A stretch of DNA of 64,000 nucleotides from Anarhynchus alexandrinus (taxonomy: Eukaryota > Chordata > Aves > Charadriiformes > Charadriidae), in the NCBI GenBank assembly GCA_008711295.1, contig VUYV01000215.1:1032239-1096238 (forward strand), written 5' to 3'. How positions within the stretch are numbered: the first letter of the stretch is position 1; every line of letters begins with the position of its first letter. The position numbers and the translations under genes are program-made. Shown one piece after another: positions 1 through 13,058 of this stretch. A model generated the notes under the pieces. That model was not told the origin of the DNA. It made no database searches and saw only the letters and a program-made list of their open reading frames with translations.

Positions 1-30
1 GTGGGAACACTGCAGCCAGATGCTGCTCGC

Positions 31-58
31 AGAGAGAGAAGAAGAGAGAGAGAGAGAG
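31..58. repeat. (AG)n simple repeat
   Basis: Alternating AG with one GAA interruption, an ordinary purine-strand dinucleotide microsatellite near the window edge. No associated gene is visible. Confidence 0.9.
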
Positions 59-1510
59 CTGCTGAGCATCTGCCAAGACAGAAGCAGTGCAGAGAAGCTT
101 TATCGTAACGCCACAGCAAGAACTATGTGATAAAATGTCATTTGAACCCTTTAGAAATGAACCCTGTTACAATGGGTGTGTGGGGTTTTTCAAGCTCTGC
201 TCTGTATAATTTCTCCTTTCATCTGGAATTATCTTTCCATTCATACCCATGCAACTGCATTTTTGGGCAAATTTGCAGTTTCTGAAGAACTCGTTCATTT
301 TTCGCCACAATACAGTCTTGGGATGTTGGCCCCAGCTCCTGTTTGCTGGGACAAGAGTCCAGAAAACACAAGGCCATCTTTCCAGACCCAGAGTTTTTGT
401 CAGCTCTGTGGTCATGATATTATCCCATAGGCCTGTTTGACTACCCATTTAACTAGCCAGTACGAGCAAATACGAGTCTTGTGCGCGTGGTGTCAACTTA
501 CACAACTGCCTTAGGAGGGCATCCGGCATTTATAGCAATCAGGAAAGCAAGCACAGAGGTTTGTCATCCTTCCTTTTAGTGTGTAGTTAAGGCAGGATTT
601 TTGCTGTCCAGGTAGCCTGGTGAGTCAGATGAATGCCAGCACAGAAAACTGGTTTAGGCCTCAGAAGTAAGAGCTGGCAAAAACATAGGTTTTTCCACCC
701 AGTCGTGCCACTCACTGGGCCTATAAAACCAATTCTATTTTCCCACTTCTTGAGAGTGCAGTGTTTTCAAAATGAAGGTTTCTTTTCTATTATAGGGAAT
801 ATGGTAATACTACCATATCTGAGCTGTGACACCCTAGGAATTAAATCAATAGAAATCAATGTTAATGTGAGGACTCAGAGATAAGATGAGGAAGAGGTGG
901 CCTGGAGGCCCTGATTGTTTTTTGGGTGGATTCTTACTGTACCTATTCATTTTGGAAAAAATATAGCTAACTGTGGTCTTCGTTCATCTGTAGCTGCTGC
1001 TGCTGTCATTGTTTCCATAGTCCATTTTACTTCTTGGGAGTTCAAGGACTGTCTGTATCAAACAGTATTTGCAACAATGTCAGACAGTGATGACAAAGTT
1101 GGAGGCATATATGGGAGGCTTCTTTTTTCCCCTCTTATTTTCAGACACTTTACACTTGTAAATTGAAGAAGACAAAAAGATATAAGGAGGAATAAACTTC
1201 ATCTGGACTAAGAGTTTTGCATATGAGATTTTTCTTCCTCCAGTGAGCCGGGTGTCCGTTGATGTAGTAAATTAATTACACTTTAGGATCAGAAAATCAG
1301 ATTAGAAAATGTTTCTGTATCGTTCTCATTCAGGGGGTTAATTCAAAAGAGGTAAGAGTCCGTAAGATCGCTTAAAATACCTGTTCTGATATTTATACAA
1401 CTGGTTTCTTAGCATGCGGATCCTGTAGTGGTAGCGAATTTGGATTTCTACTCCTTCTTCTTTACCATATGCTGTATAAAATGGCCTCCTATGTTTTAGT
1501 CTTTAGTGAG
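59..1510. other. Unique non-coding DNA, no gene seen
   Basis: I see no recognisable gene, repeat family or RNA here. Short open frames occur on both strands (up to about 93 codons) but overlap one another, have no domain and begin at arbitrary ATGs. Confidence 0.6.
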
Positions 1511-1613
1511 TGTACACACACATATGTATACATATATACATGTATATCATAAATATGCATGTATACATACATTCATACATGTGTATATGTGTCTCTATAT
1601 ACACACATATATT
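1511..1613. repeat. AT/CA-rich alternating tract (ATGTATAC-type)
   Basis: About 100 bp of alternating purine-pyrimidine built from TACACA, TATGTATACATA and CATGTATA words, with many small palindromes. It is a degenerate (CA)n/(TA)n microsatellite that could adopt cruciform or Z-type structure. Confidence 0.85.
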
Positions 1614-4600
1614 TCCTGCATTTGAATAGGGCAGTATCATATACTGCTCTGTTATATTTATTTGGTCATGGATTCTTTAATTCCCAAGACAAAAAAAATT
1701 ATCCGAGCTTTATTCCATCCTGGTAAACTCCTGGCAGTGGTTTGTGGAGAGGCACAGATATAGGCATGGCTGGACATTGAGCCAGGTGTCTGTTGCAGCC
1801 GTGGGCTCAGCACTGCACAAAAAGGCTGTGTGACTGCCGGCAGCTCCTTGGCTCACGTTGCCACAGGCGACCCATCGGTCCTGTTGGTTTTACTCCTTGG
1901 TCTTCCAGCATGCCATGCACTTCATCTCTAAAGCTGTAGAAATAAAAAGATCTATGAGATCCAGCAGATTGCATTTGTCTGGCTTGGATATACATGCAAT
2001 AACTTTTCAAAAAATGAGGCTAAAACACTTGTGATTCAGAGTTAAATTCCTATTCAGTACAGAGAGATTTATTGTTGTTGTTGCTATTGTTATTTGCATT
2101 TTAGGTGACACTACCCAATAACTCCATTTATCTGGCTAGACATTTACAAATACCTTGTGCTGGATATTGTACAAATACATAAAAGATAGCTCCTGCTCCA
2201 AATAGCTTACATAAATTTCACAGACCTAACTCATTCAACAAACTTTCTGAAATCTTTCTGAAGAAAAATCCTGGTGCTGGTGTTGGATCAATAATTTCCT
2301 AGCAGTTGATGCTCAGTATGGAAGATGTGTATTTTTAAAAGTTAGGGAAGATAATGCACATTTTCTTCCTTTTCATATTATTTTATTGTCTTTCCATTGA
2401 TTTCTGAAAATTGTTTCTGATGATCTGTTTCCATTAAACCAACATCCTTTTCTCCATAATCATCCACCCCTTCAACCTGGACCTACATTTTCTACTATAT
2501 TCCGAGCTAAGACAGAGTATTTATGATAGGTGTAAAATGAGATGCAAACTGGTAACATGTCAAGCACTTCACTCAGAGCAGTGAAAAGTAAATCTTGTCC
2601 CCACCCGAGACAATACCCCCGTCCCCTCTTGCTCGAAAGCTGCAATGCGTCCTAGGAAGAAGGATTCATATCTCTGTCTCAGTTTTCTCAGGTGGTTTTG
2701 GAAAGGAGTTAGTCTGCATTAATCAGCCAATGGACCTGGACGTGGGAAACAAGAAACATGGCCTCACTTCCAGCACTTTCTTCTTGCTTTGCTCCAGTGC
2801 TTCTCTGGGTTTGGCTCCCAAATTGCTAAGTACCAGCTCTACAGGATTTCCTGTGTCTGTGTGTTGTTTCTACAGGGAAGTCAGGGGAGGACAATATGTG
2901 AGAGGCAATCTGTATGAAACCCTTCAGCTAGTAGCCCCCAGGAAAAGGCTATCAAGGTCCAAATTAAAAATTTGGCCCTGAAAATACAGTATTTATATAA
3001 ACTCCATTCAAGAGAGGACTAGTAGAATCCCGTGCAAGGGAAGAACACCAAACTCTACTCAGACTAGATCAAACTGAAGGAAATATTTCACAGAAGACCA
3101 ATATGTAAGGGGCTTTTTGCCAATACATAGGGAAAGAGCCATCATAGTAATTAAAGGTAACTAATTTTGTGGGGCAGGACAGCCCTTTTTTTCACATTCA
3201 GCTCCCCTTGCACTGCCCTTCCATCCAAAACCACAACACTAAGATCACTTAAGGAAAAAAACACTTCTTAAAAGTTACTGCATTTTTATATAATCTGATA
3301 TTATTACGCACTGATAATGCTGCTTTATATTATTATAATTGTATGTATCCTCATGCATAATTACAGAAATACTTACATAAGTTACATAACTATCATACAG
3401 ATAATTTATACAGATTACATTAATATTTGGTACCCAGGCTCAAAACCTGCAGATAACTTTGAAGATAACATGAACAAGGCTGCGTCACTGTAAGCCTTCT
3501 TGCTTTGTAGATATCCAAAAGAAGAGCAAAGGAAAAAGAAAGAGGAGACATACAAAACAACCCGAAAATTAGAATGAAGTAAAAATGAAACTGTTTTTAA
3601 AGGACAGCAGGGATGTAGACAAGAAGCACTCAATGGTAGTGTTCTTTCTCCTGGACAGTTCTGCAAAATACCCCTTGACAGCCCACTCCCCTTTCAAAAT
3701 TACTTCACTAAGTTAACCACTTAGCTCATCCCATGGCCCAAGGCAAAATATATTAAGATAAATACCTCAGTAATTATGATTTTACACAAAAAAAAAGATG
3801 GATCTTGCACACATTTGCCTACTTGCAGTCAGTTCAGCGCCTGGACCGCTGGGTGAGTCCCAGGATTCAGGGATGAGCCCAAGATTCAGGCTGTCAGGTA
3901 GGGAGGGAGTTTTCAAGGCACTACCAAACATACCCAATGAAAATTACTGATGGATTTCAAAACATGAGTAAGGAAGCAAGTTGGGAAAATCAAGAGTAGA
4001 CATGTTTAAATTAAGTTTTACATCCTTAAATTGAAATGGCTTTGCTTCCAGCAATGCTGGTGATCTGCAGCTCCTATAGATCGATTTTCTTCTTCCTTCT
4101 CTTTCCCCACATCAGCGTTTTCTTTCTCAGTTTTACCAGGTTTTCAAGCTTAAAGGGGAATATACGTCTACAGTTAATCTACCCACTTATGTTTGTTACC
4201 TTTAAGAAGCTTGCAGTGTTTTTTCTCTAGAGTCAGCTGACAATAGTTTAAGAACCTATATTAAATGCTGACTTTGTAATACCAGCCAATATACATATCC
4301 ATCACAATATAAAAGACCTGACCTTCTGAATAACTCAGTCAGCACAGGCCAGACCCATCTAAATGACATAAAAATCATGAATAATAACAATGTGTGATTT
4401 TTTGTTATTCTGAATAAAATTGCTAACCACAACATGCAGACGTTATCAATTGACTTAGATTTACCTTGAAACCTGAAATGAAGAAAACTGCAAATACTGA
4501 CGTGGGCCAACATGAGTTTTATTGTTGCAAATGCGATGCTAGCTCATATCCCCAAAACCAAATACTAAATCGTATTCTTTAAAACCTGTTGAAACTAATT

Positions 4601-5068
4601 GTACTCAAAGTAAGCAGGAAATTTGTGAACAATTGCTGCTTTATGAAAGAGAATGTCTAGTGATTTCTGACCCCTAGTGCTCAGCCTTTTCACTTGAAGA
4701 GCCCTGTTGAAGCAGAGAAAATTGCACATTGCTTTTAAGCGCACAAGCAGGGAATTACAATACATTAGTATATCAGGGCTTTATGTACCTGAAAGCTTGG
4801 AAATATGTTCAGCCCATCCTGAATGAAGTGCTCGTTGGCTTTTCTTCTGTTTTGAGACTTGACTGTTTCAAAAGAGAATTTTATTTAATTGTTCATTTCT
4901 CTTTGCAAGCTTTGATAGAGTCTATCATGTCCCATCTCTTTTTTTCCCCTTGCATAATACTGTATATGCACAAGATATGCTTTTTAGGCAGTCCTGCAGT
5001 AAGAAATATTCAAAAAGAAACTAATGTGACATATATGATTTTTACTCCAGGATATTTTTCCAGAAGGT
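1614..5068. other. Unique AT-rich non-coding DNA
   Basis: No gene or repeat family recognised. The part around 3280-3430 is very AT-rich with many TATTAT and ATAATT words. The longest open frame (128 codons, plus strand, 2595-2981) has no recognisable domain, no flanking splice or promoter logic and is probably chance. Confidence 0.55.
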
Positions 5069-5083
5069 AAAAAAAAAAAAAAA
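5069..5083 (+). repeat. poly-A tract (A15)
   Basis: A homopolymer of 15 A. No upstream coding relic or target-site duplication was recognised, so it is not called as the tail of a processed pseudogene. Confidence 0.8.
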
Positions 5084-5790
5084 GGCAAATTCTGTAGCAG
5101 CCTTCACACAGCTCACATTTGTAGACCCATAGTAATCTTCAGATCTCAACAGTGCAGACTTAAACTTCTGTTTTTTATTTGCATTAGAGACATTGAACAG
5201 GAAAAAGGATAGGGTAAAAGAAAAAAAAAGAAATGGAAAGTGTCTGTCTCAGAAAGATGAGATTACATGCAAGAACACTATTGTTTAATATTAACTTTAT
5301 AGAGGAAGTATTTCTCTTGCTTCTTTTCTCATGCTACCAAGAAGAATGTATTCTTCATCAGAAGCCTTTTGCAAACAACTGGTTTGCTGTTGAATATATG
5401 GCTTTAAGGTCACTGGACTAGGACTTGCGGTTTAAGATCAAGACCACCCAGGAATCCAGAAGATGATACGTATAGGTATCTCAATGACATCCAACTTGAT
5501 TTCTTCTTGGCTGTAGTTATTTCTAATCCAGCCATTTCAAACCAGAAAATGGTAAGATCAAGCCTGCTTCATCATCTTTTTTTTTTTTCTTACAGCCAAC
5601 TTTTTCTTTCTCTGCCCTGAATCAAAAGTGCTATTCAGCCCTCAGCCATATGTGAGCAATCACAGTTTGACACAGGGTACTAATAACACCTACTCCAGCC
5701 ATCTACTTCTTAAATTGGAGCATTGCCATTGATGTGTGCTGGCGATGGCTCTGGCTTATGTAAGTTGCACGTGAGCAGCAGTGGGCACCG
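5084..5790. other. Unique non-coding DNA
   Basis: Nothing recognised apart from a second poly-A stretch near 5220 and a poly-T run near 5578-5590. No gene seen. Confidence 0.5.
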
Positions 5791-5794
5791 CAGG

Positions 5795-5850
5795 AGAATT
5801 AGCGGCGAGCCCCGGTGCTGTGAGGCCAGCGGCCGCGCCAGGCGTCCAGC
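5795..5850. other. Small CpG-rich islet with a NotI word
   Basis: A short GC-rich stretch in AT-rich surroundings, with several CpGs and the 8-mer GCGGCCGC. It is much shorter than a standard CpG island. A 79-codon frame crosses it (5723-5962, plus), but without a recognised domain. It could be the core of a regulatory element or a chance GC pocket. Confidence 0.4.
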
Positions 5851-8800
5851 AAATGGAGCAAGGCCATCTGAAAATGGAGTGAGGTCAGAGATCACCGCTC
5901 AGCCTGATTTTGTAAGTGGTCCTAATGTGCTCCATAAGTATAGATCAGCAAAGAGAGTCTGAGTCAGACCCCAGATTAACATTTGTTTTCATTTTTCAGT
6001 GGCTTCAGAACACACAGGGGTCATTGAACTGTTCATGCTGACGCTATTTAGCATTCATGGTCTGGAGGAAAATAAAGTTCTAACCTCTGACCTTTCGTTA
6101 GAGTAGCACACACAGGGGGTTAGAGGTGAGGGGGAAGAAAAAGGGGGAAAAAAAAGTGTTATTCTCCCTCGGAAAATAAGTGGCTCCTGTTCATGGTGCA
6201 GGTCTGGCTTGTCATTAGCACAGGACTGTATTTGCTAATAGGGAAAGTTAGATTGTGCCGTGGTACAGTGAAGTACCGCAGAAGATTAATTTTCCTTGAG
6301 CTTAGCTGCAGTAGCCCCTACCTCTGAGTTTAACGCTCATTGAGAAGAATAACAGCACGGCCTGTCAGGATGAGGGTCCATGCTGAGGAGGTGCTCAAGT
6401 CCAAGACATCTAAGCTGTTAGTTTTACTGGCGACTCCAGTGCCCCTCAACATTTCATTCTTGAATGTTTTTCACTTTATTTACATTGACCCTTTCCTAAG
6501 ATTTTTTTTTTCCTCAAGAAAAATAGTTTTGTTTTTATTTTTCACTCAGTTGCATGTGCTCTGTCTAAGAAAACATGGATTGGTTTCACCCAGCATTATT
6601 AAAATAAATACCATCTATAAATCTCGGTCAATGCTATGTGAAGTACACTGCCGAGTACTGGAACGAGGGAGTGGGCTTGTGCATCCTTCTGCAAGCCAGC
6701 AGACGGAAGCAGTTTCAAAACACTTCATGTGCATTACCCATACCACCTGACTATTTCAAGAAACGGACTGATTTTCCACTGTTTTCCCCAGTCTAGTAAT
6801 TGATACGGATGTAAATTGTCGGCAAACTACAGCTTCTGGCTGAAGCCAAATGATGTACTTGCTCTTTCCATGGTTTAAACGGCTGCACACAGTGCAAGGC
6901 AGTGCGAGGGACGGGAACAGATTGGCAGGCCAACAAAACAGCTGTGCATCTTACACCTCTGCTATGAACGAACAGAAAAATTAAACCCAAAAATATTTCA
7001 GTGCCTGAGGCTGGCGGGGCTAGCCCTGGAAAGGACTGTGCTTCTGAAACTTCCCCGGGGGTTTGCCAGCTCCCTGCTGCTCCCCTCCCCCATGAGAGCC
7101 TTCTGGGCCAGAGTAAGCAAATTCACTCTTCTCTGTACCTGGATGTAGTTAGATATTTAGGCACAACTCCAAAAAGGCCAGGGCAGATATCCAGGGGAAT
7201 TTAAACCTGCAGCATGCTGCTAAAAATCTTTTGCCAAAATGAATCCTGCCTAAAACCCATCAGGATGCCAATCCTGATGGCTTCTGTAATATTTCAGAGC
7301 TGTTTCGCATAGAGCAGGAGTGTGTTTGTGAGGTTGGTTTAGTTTAGTGGGAGCTCAAAAAGCCTATGGATTAGGTAGAAATACTTAAGTTGTGTTTGAC
7401 AAAAGGATATTTGGATGGAGCCGCAGCTGTAGCTTGCTGGCAAGCTCTTTAGAGACAGAGGGATCTGTGCGTGTTTCCCTGGCCTCACTTGTATCTCCCT
7501 CCTTCCACTGATGCCGTTACACTGAATAATCAATGTCTTGTCTACGGTATGTATTTTAAAACATTCAGTCAGAATAGTTTAAAGAAATAGTGTATTTGTT
7601 GTATAACTTGACAATTGTTACATTTAGGAAATTCCAATTTTAAAAGTTTAATTTTTCAGCTGAATATGTACACTGTGTTTGTTAATTACATAGTATTGTT
7701 TCCTTCCCTCTTTCGGTGACCAAAGTAATAAGCCAACAAAGAAGAAATTTTGAAATCCATATCTGGGTGTAACACGAAAATTTCACTCTGGTATGGTCAC
7801 ACTGTTATATTGTGCAATCAGGAACAAAAGCAAAACAGTGTGATTTATGTAACTATTCCCACTGAGAACTGTGAGTTATAAACACAGAAATGAAATTGTC
7901 TGTTTGAATTGTTAATGTCCACAGTCAGGCTACAACTCAGCTGAAATTTGCTGAGGGTGAATGAAGTATGAAGAATTTTATTCTGTGGATTTTCACACCA
8001 GGGAGCTTGAGTTTGGAAGGATTAGTATGAAACAATCATGAAAGGTTTGTAGAAACCTTCACCAAGACATTAACTTTCTATTAGTACAAATATTTGAAAC
8101 TAGTTTTCCTGTCCCAGATATTTCCTGAGATGCAACGGGGAGCAGAGGAGATCTGTTGAAGGCTGAGGTGTGTTTCTGTGGGTGTGAAGAGCAGATAACC
8201 CACAGCACAGTTGCGGTACCTACACAAATAATGGTGAAATTTGTGAGTACTGTAAGCTGGGTGTGTACCCAGGAGCTATTCTTAGCCTTGACTCTGAGTT
8301 ACTTGAGGGCGTAACTGAGATACTGCTCAGCTCGATGTCAAGGTGTGGCTCCCCAGAGTGAATTTCTGAGGATGCACGCGTGCTAAGAGAGTGTAACTTA
8401 CTGCTGTCAAATCTTTCTAACTACTATGGGGCCATAGGCCTGTAGGAATGAGAAGGTACGAGGAGTCGATATTCATGAAAAATGCATGGTGCAAAGTGAA
8501 GAGAGACTTGTGCAGCACTGTAATACAGGAGGGACGCTGTATAACCTTGCCTCTGGAGGAAGAAATGTGAAAGAAACTACAGATAAATGCCTCTGCAATG
8601 AGCACTTCTACTGATTAATTCCTACCCTCCACACATAGATTCTGCGTCAACCTTTCCTGCCTGTTTTCAACTGTGGTTATCATCTGTGCAAACCTAACAA
8701 GCAACACTATTGTTACACTACATAAATAATTCAGAGATGGTGTAAAAAAGCATGAATTTAGATACAATTTTTCCCAAGGTTTGGCCTCACTATTAAAACA

Positions 8801-10229
8801 GGTGAGACGTGCTCCTAATTGAGTTTCCAAAAACACTTTCTTGAAGTCAGCTGGGTCCTTAGAGGGAGTCACATTAGGAAAGACTTTCTGAATCACACCT
8901 AGTTGTGAACTGTAATTAGCCTTCTCATTATTTAGGAAGGGGAAGTAGGCCTGCACTAAATTTGCCTCCACGGCTGAAAGAAGCTGGATGTGGGATCTTA
9001 TTCTGGGCTAAAAAACCTTTCTCTGGTGCTTTGAGACTATAGTGAGTGCAAGTTACCTTATACTTACTGTGAGCACACAGACAGATATCGTGGGTCAATC
9101 TGAGCTACGTGAATGTGACTGTGAGCAAAGACAGAACATCTACGGGTCTTTTTGAGGAAAAGAGAAATGTCTTAGGACATTTTTGTCCTAGAGGAAAGGG
9201 AAACCCAGAAATTCTGGGAAAATTTAAAACATTTGTCTTTCTTATGCATTTATGGAAATCAAAATTCATTTAAGAACAAAAAAGTCTGCTAATTTAGCTA
9301 GCTAAATATTCTTAGTAATTTAGAAAATATTAGTATATAAAATAAACATGTGCAGGTACTTTCCTTTTGAATAATAACGGCCGTACCAAATGCTGAAGAA
9401 GGTGCTTCCCTACACACCAGTCTTCCTGAGTGTATTTGTTACCTGTTGACATATTGCTAAGATAGGAAGTAAAAACTGAATTTTGAAAATAGAAAGCAAA
9501 AGTGGTGCTGACACCACATACAACACAAGAACCTGGGTGTGCGCGGCTTTCAAAGAGAAACCCAAACAGTGAGTGGAGTTGTAGCTCTATAATGCAGATA
9601 GGAAAACTCATTTCCAGAAACAATGATGAAGATGAACATGGGCATCCTTTCCCTCGGCAGGATTAGCGTCTGCCTGAATTCAAGCCCTGCCTCTGCTGGT
9701 CCTTGGCTGGGTCCAGCAACCTTTAGGCACGCTTGGGCTTACTTTTAAAACTGTAGGTTATTTTATCCCCTTGCTCTGAATAGCAGGAACCATTAGGCCA
9801 CACCTGTATGCTACAGAAAGATGCTTGTGAGCCTCAGGATTAAACCAAGTCAGGTTGTCCACACTTGCAAAAGCTGTCAGCCTTGGGAATAAACACCATT
9901 CCTCAAACCTGGTCAGGGTCACATGTCTGAACCATCCAGAAACCTAGTTTAAGTTTTCTGTTTTACATATCTGCCTTACTGGCCCGGATTTTTTGCCCCA
10001 GTCCTATCCCCAGCCCTAACCTTGCTACTGATTTAAAAATTTTGGAAATATTGCAAGTTCGGAAAGCAAATAATTTCCTTGGAAAGTATGGAGGGGGAGG
10101 GGATGGAAGGAGATGTTCAGAAAAAAACATCCATTTACAGAAAAATTCCAGTATCATTGTAAACATTACTTTAAACATTCTTTTACTGTTCATTCTGAGA
10201 CAGAGTACTTCACATGAAAGCCTTCTCCA
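5851..10229. other. Unique non-coding DNA, no gene seen
   Basis: No recognisable coding gene or RNA. It contains a GC-richer pocket near 7010-7100, an AT-rich stretch around 9230-9350 holding a perfect palindrome, and otherwise featureless sequence. The longest open frames (about 118 codons on minus at 8615-8971; 136 codons on plus at 6340-6750) look like chance ORFs. Confidence 0.55.
9292..9307. repeat. 16-bp perfect palindrome
   Basis: ATTTAGCTAGCTAAAT equals its own reverse complement. It sits in a run of TTAG/CTAA words that extends to about 9330. It may be a dimeric homeodomain-type binding word or chance in AT-rich DNA. Confidence 0.7.
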
Positions 10230-10255
10230 CCCCCCCCCCCCCCCCCCCCNCCCCC
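10230..10255. repeat. poly-C tract interrupted by one N
   Basis: A C homopolymer of about 25 bases with an undetermined base at 10250. The N probably marks an unresolved length or a contig join inside the homopolymer. On the minus strand it is a G run able to form a G-quadruplex. Open frames across it (proline or glycine runs) are artefacts of the tract. Confidence 0.9.
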
Positions 10256-11764
10256 ATTTTTCCCTACCAGACCCAAGGAAAGAACACCCTTCCAACACTA
10301 ACTTTTTCTGTATGTGTTTCCAGGATTTTTTTCCCAGGCCGTGAAGTTTCTAAACATGTTTTAGGCCCTGAACTTGCAAATGTGTAGGTTGTACGACATG
10401 TGAAAGTCTGAGTCACCTGAGGGAGTGGTTGTACCCACGATGTGCTAAGCCTGTGGGAAGCAAACCCTTCCTTCCTGTGTGAATGTGGGATGGAGCTATC
10501 CTGGGTTCTTTCAGACCTGGAAAAAGACTGGTGTGGCCAAAAGCCTTCCTGGATTTCCCCACCCAGTTCTGTCAGTCGTTCTGTTGACAGATACTGTTCC
10601 ATCCTACCTGCTTTCCTGCACTTATCCTTAGTCCATCTCAGCTACGAGATCTGAGCAAGGCTTTGTGGCAGATGCAATGGAGAGTTACTTACCAAGGGGC
10701 ATTGTCTTGCCTTTCCATGACAAGCCATTGCAGTATGAGGCTGGCTTGCACTGTCCTGTGTTGCTGTTCAACTCCCTAATCTTACCTGTAGTTTGAAACC
10801 AAAACCAACAAAACCAAACCAACCAAACAAAAAAACCCCACCAAACCTCTAGAGATTAGTATGACTGGTAGGTATTTGGAGAATGTAGGGGTGCATATTG
10901 TTAGGCATCTACGCATGCATTCATAACTGTATCTAGCTGTACGTAGCCAGGGACCACAGCTCACTCACCCAACAGAAAATGCTGTTAGGTTTTTCTTCAC
11001 TTGCTATTTAAGGCTCTGCTGTATTTTCCTCAATGTCTCTCAAAGTTGCCAGTATAATCCTTTACCTGATGACTGATAGCCCTGATTCATGCAGCTGAGA
11101 TGCAGACTCATGCAACTCCTCCCGCTGTCTGAGTGTTTCACCATGCTGTCAGGGGTTCATGATAATGAAGAGATACAGGACAGGAACCTGTCAGCCCGCA
11201 GGCATGAGCTGTGCTGCAAGCCATAATGCATATGGCATGCTGGAAACTTCCACGCTAGCAGAGGGAACGCTGCTATCCCCCACTCTAACACACATACAAC
11301 ACAAATATACACACAGACATTTAACTGAAGTGGTAGTTAGCCCTATAGATAGGGGACAAGAAATATAGCTAAGAATAAATATGTATGTAGCAGAAGGCAG
11401 CTTGAACTACCATGTACTTAAACATTTCAGGCTTTCTAATAAGATCTCCTGCAAAAAAGCAAAGCGTAGAACCTGAAAATGGTTTCTGCATGTAACTTTA
11501 TTTTATATATCGTCTTGCACTTGAGCTAAGTCAATGTTTCTACTCTTCCAAAGAAAAACTGATTTATTGATTCAAGATTTTTGACAGCCCGGTACTACAA
11601 CAACTGCGTTAGAGGAGGGGAAATAAAAAAACCCAAACCTTCAAAACATTATATGATGTTTTGAATGATTACAGATCTAGCTTTCCTGCCTGCATTCCTT
11701 TTTCTGCAGGGTTTATACGTTTCCCTGAGAGACGCATGGGCCAATAAGTCAGAACAATCAAGCC
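10256..11764. other. Unique non-coding DNA
   Basis: No gene recognised. An A/C-rich low-complexity stretch (AAACCAA-type words) lies near 10795-10848 and a CA-containing tract near 11280-11325. Confidence 0.5.
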
Positions 11765-11900
11765 TTTGATGTGGAGGCCGGCTACCCGGCCGGCGAAGTC
11801 CAGCCGCAGCCAGGCAGCAGCGCCAGGTTCAGAGAGGTGATGGGTCAGCTCAGAGCTTCGGGCTGGCTGTCGGGGCCTCCCAAGCGCCTGGTAGCCAGAG
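11765..11900. promoter_or_regulatory. CpG-rich islet, candidate regulatory element
   Basis: About 135 bp that is distinctly GC-rich with clustered CpGs and a GCCGG...CCGGC inverted repeat near its left edge. It stands out from AT-rich flanks. No TATA-plus-initiator arrangement or exon is evident, so promoter versus enhancer or insulator cannot be decided. A CTCF-like word lies about 75 bp to the right. The functional reading is inference. Confidence 0.35.
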
Positions 11901-11973
11901 GATGGTATAATTGGCTACACTATTTCGTTAGGGTGCAAATCAAATCATTTGACCAGCAGCAAAGCTCTTTGTT

Positions 11974-11985
11974 GCCCTCTGCAGG
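11974..11985 (-). promoter_or_regulatory. CTCF-like core word
   Basis: GCCCTCTGCAGG matches 11 of 12 positions of the reverse complement of the vertebrate CTCF core (GCCMYCTRSTGG), with A for T at position 10. It is next to the CpG-rich islet at 11765-11900. A single short motif match has a high false-positive rate. Confidence 0.25.
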
Positions 11986-11999
11986 GACAAGAATAAGGA

Positions 12000-13058
12000 A
12001 CCTTATTCGTCAGACACTGAAAAGAAAATGGAAAGGGGGGGGGAAAGTGGTTGGAGGAGTCTTGAAAGACTATACATCCATGGCAGTAAATCTTGATGCA
12101 TTTCTGGTTCTTTAAGAGCCCTCCCATTGTTCAGTGATTTATACAGCAGGCTGTATTTTAAAGAACTGACATGTTTAATGCTTTAGATAGGTAAGGGATT
12201 TCTGCTCAAGAAAAAGGGCGTGTGTGTGTCCGTGTCCCTTTTTTCATGAGTTTTTCTGTTTTTCTGGAGAAGACAGTGTGGTGTTTGCTGGAAAGATGTT
12301 ACTTTGCTTATGTATATGTGACTAAAATGTATGTTGTCCATCATGAAGTTATTCATAATTGCTTAATTCCTGCTGCATGAATAAAGATACTTGATTCTGT
12401 GAAACCAGAACTGAGGGTGGGGGGGAATCACTTTTTTAAAAAGGCAATGCTGTCTAGAGGGTGGCTATAAGGAAGATTCTGATCCAGTTTTCTTAAAGGA
12501 TTTCTGGAAACACAAAGTGTTTTATTCTGCTGTGTTATAGTTATTTTTAAATTGCAAAGTAGCTGAAATAACTAAAAGGCAGAAGGAAAATCATTAGGTA
12601 GAAAGCAAAAATAGAACCAGAGCTCCATTAGCAAAGTACCTTTCTCTGCTGTCTCAGCTTTTCAAGGCTGATGGGATGACAGCTTCTTGTTTAAGTTTTC
12701 ACAGATTTCTTTACAGGCGCATAACCCATGAACTTATGACTGAAAGATATACATTATACATGCATTCATAAATGAACATTGATCAGTCTTTGGAATACTT
12801 GATTATGAACTCGTGCTTCTTATGTTCCTTGAATATTAACACCATCTTACAAAATCAAATGTATTGAGATGCACCTTATGTTTTATGGGGTATTTCTGGC
12901 TTCTGCCATTCAAAGACCTCAGAATCATTATATGCTGAATAAGGAGATCAGGTGGCTACATCCAGGAGCTAGAGTAGAGATTTTATGTTGTTTAATCCAC
13001 CCGGTTATGTATTTGCCATGTAATTCTGCCCTGGAACATAAGGAGGAAAAAATATGAT
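12000..13058. other. Unique non-coding DNA
   Basis: No gene seen. Includes a G9 run near 12033 and a short GT run near 12220. The rest is AT-leaning unique sequence. Confidence 0.5.

Noticed and set aside
5069..5083. Poly-A as tail of a processed pseudogene
   Set aside because: No recognisable transcript-derived sequence upstream and no target-site duplication noticed.
9963..10344. ORFs on both strands crossing the poly-C/N tract (glycine or proline runs)
   Set aside because: Produced by the homopolymer and by translating through an undetermined base.
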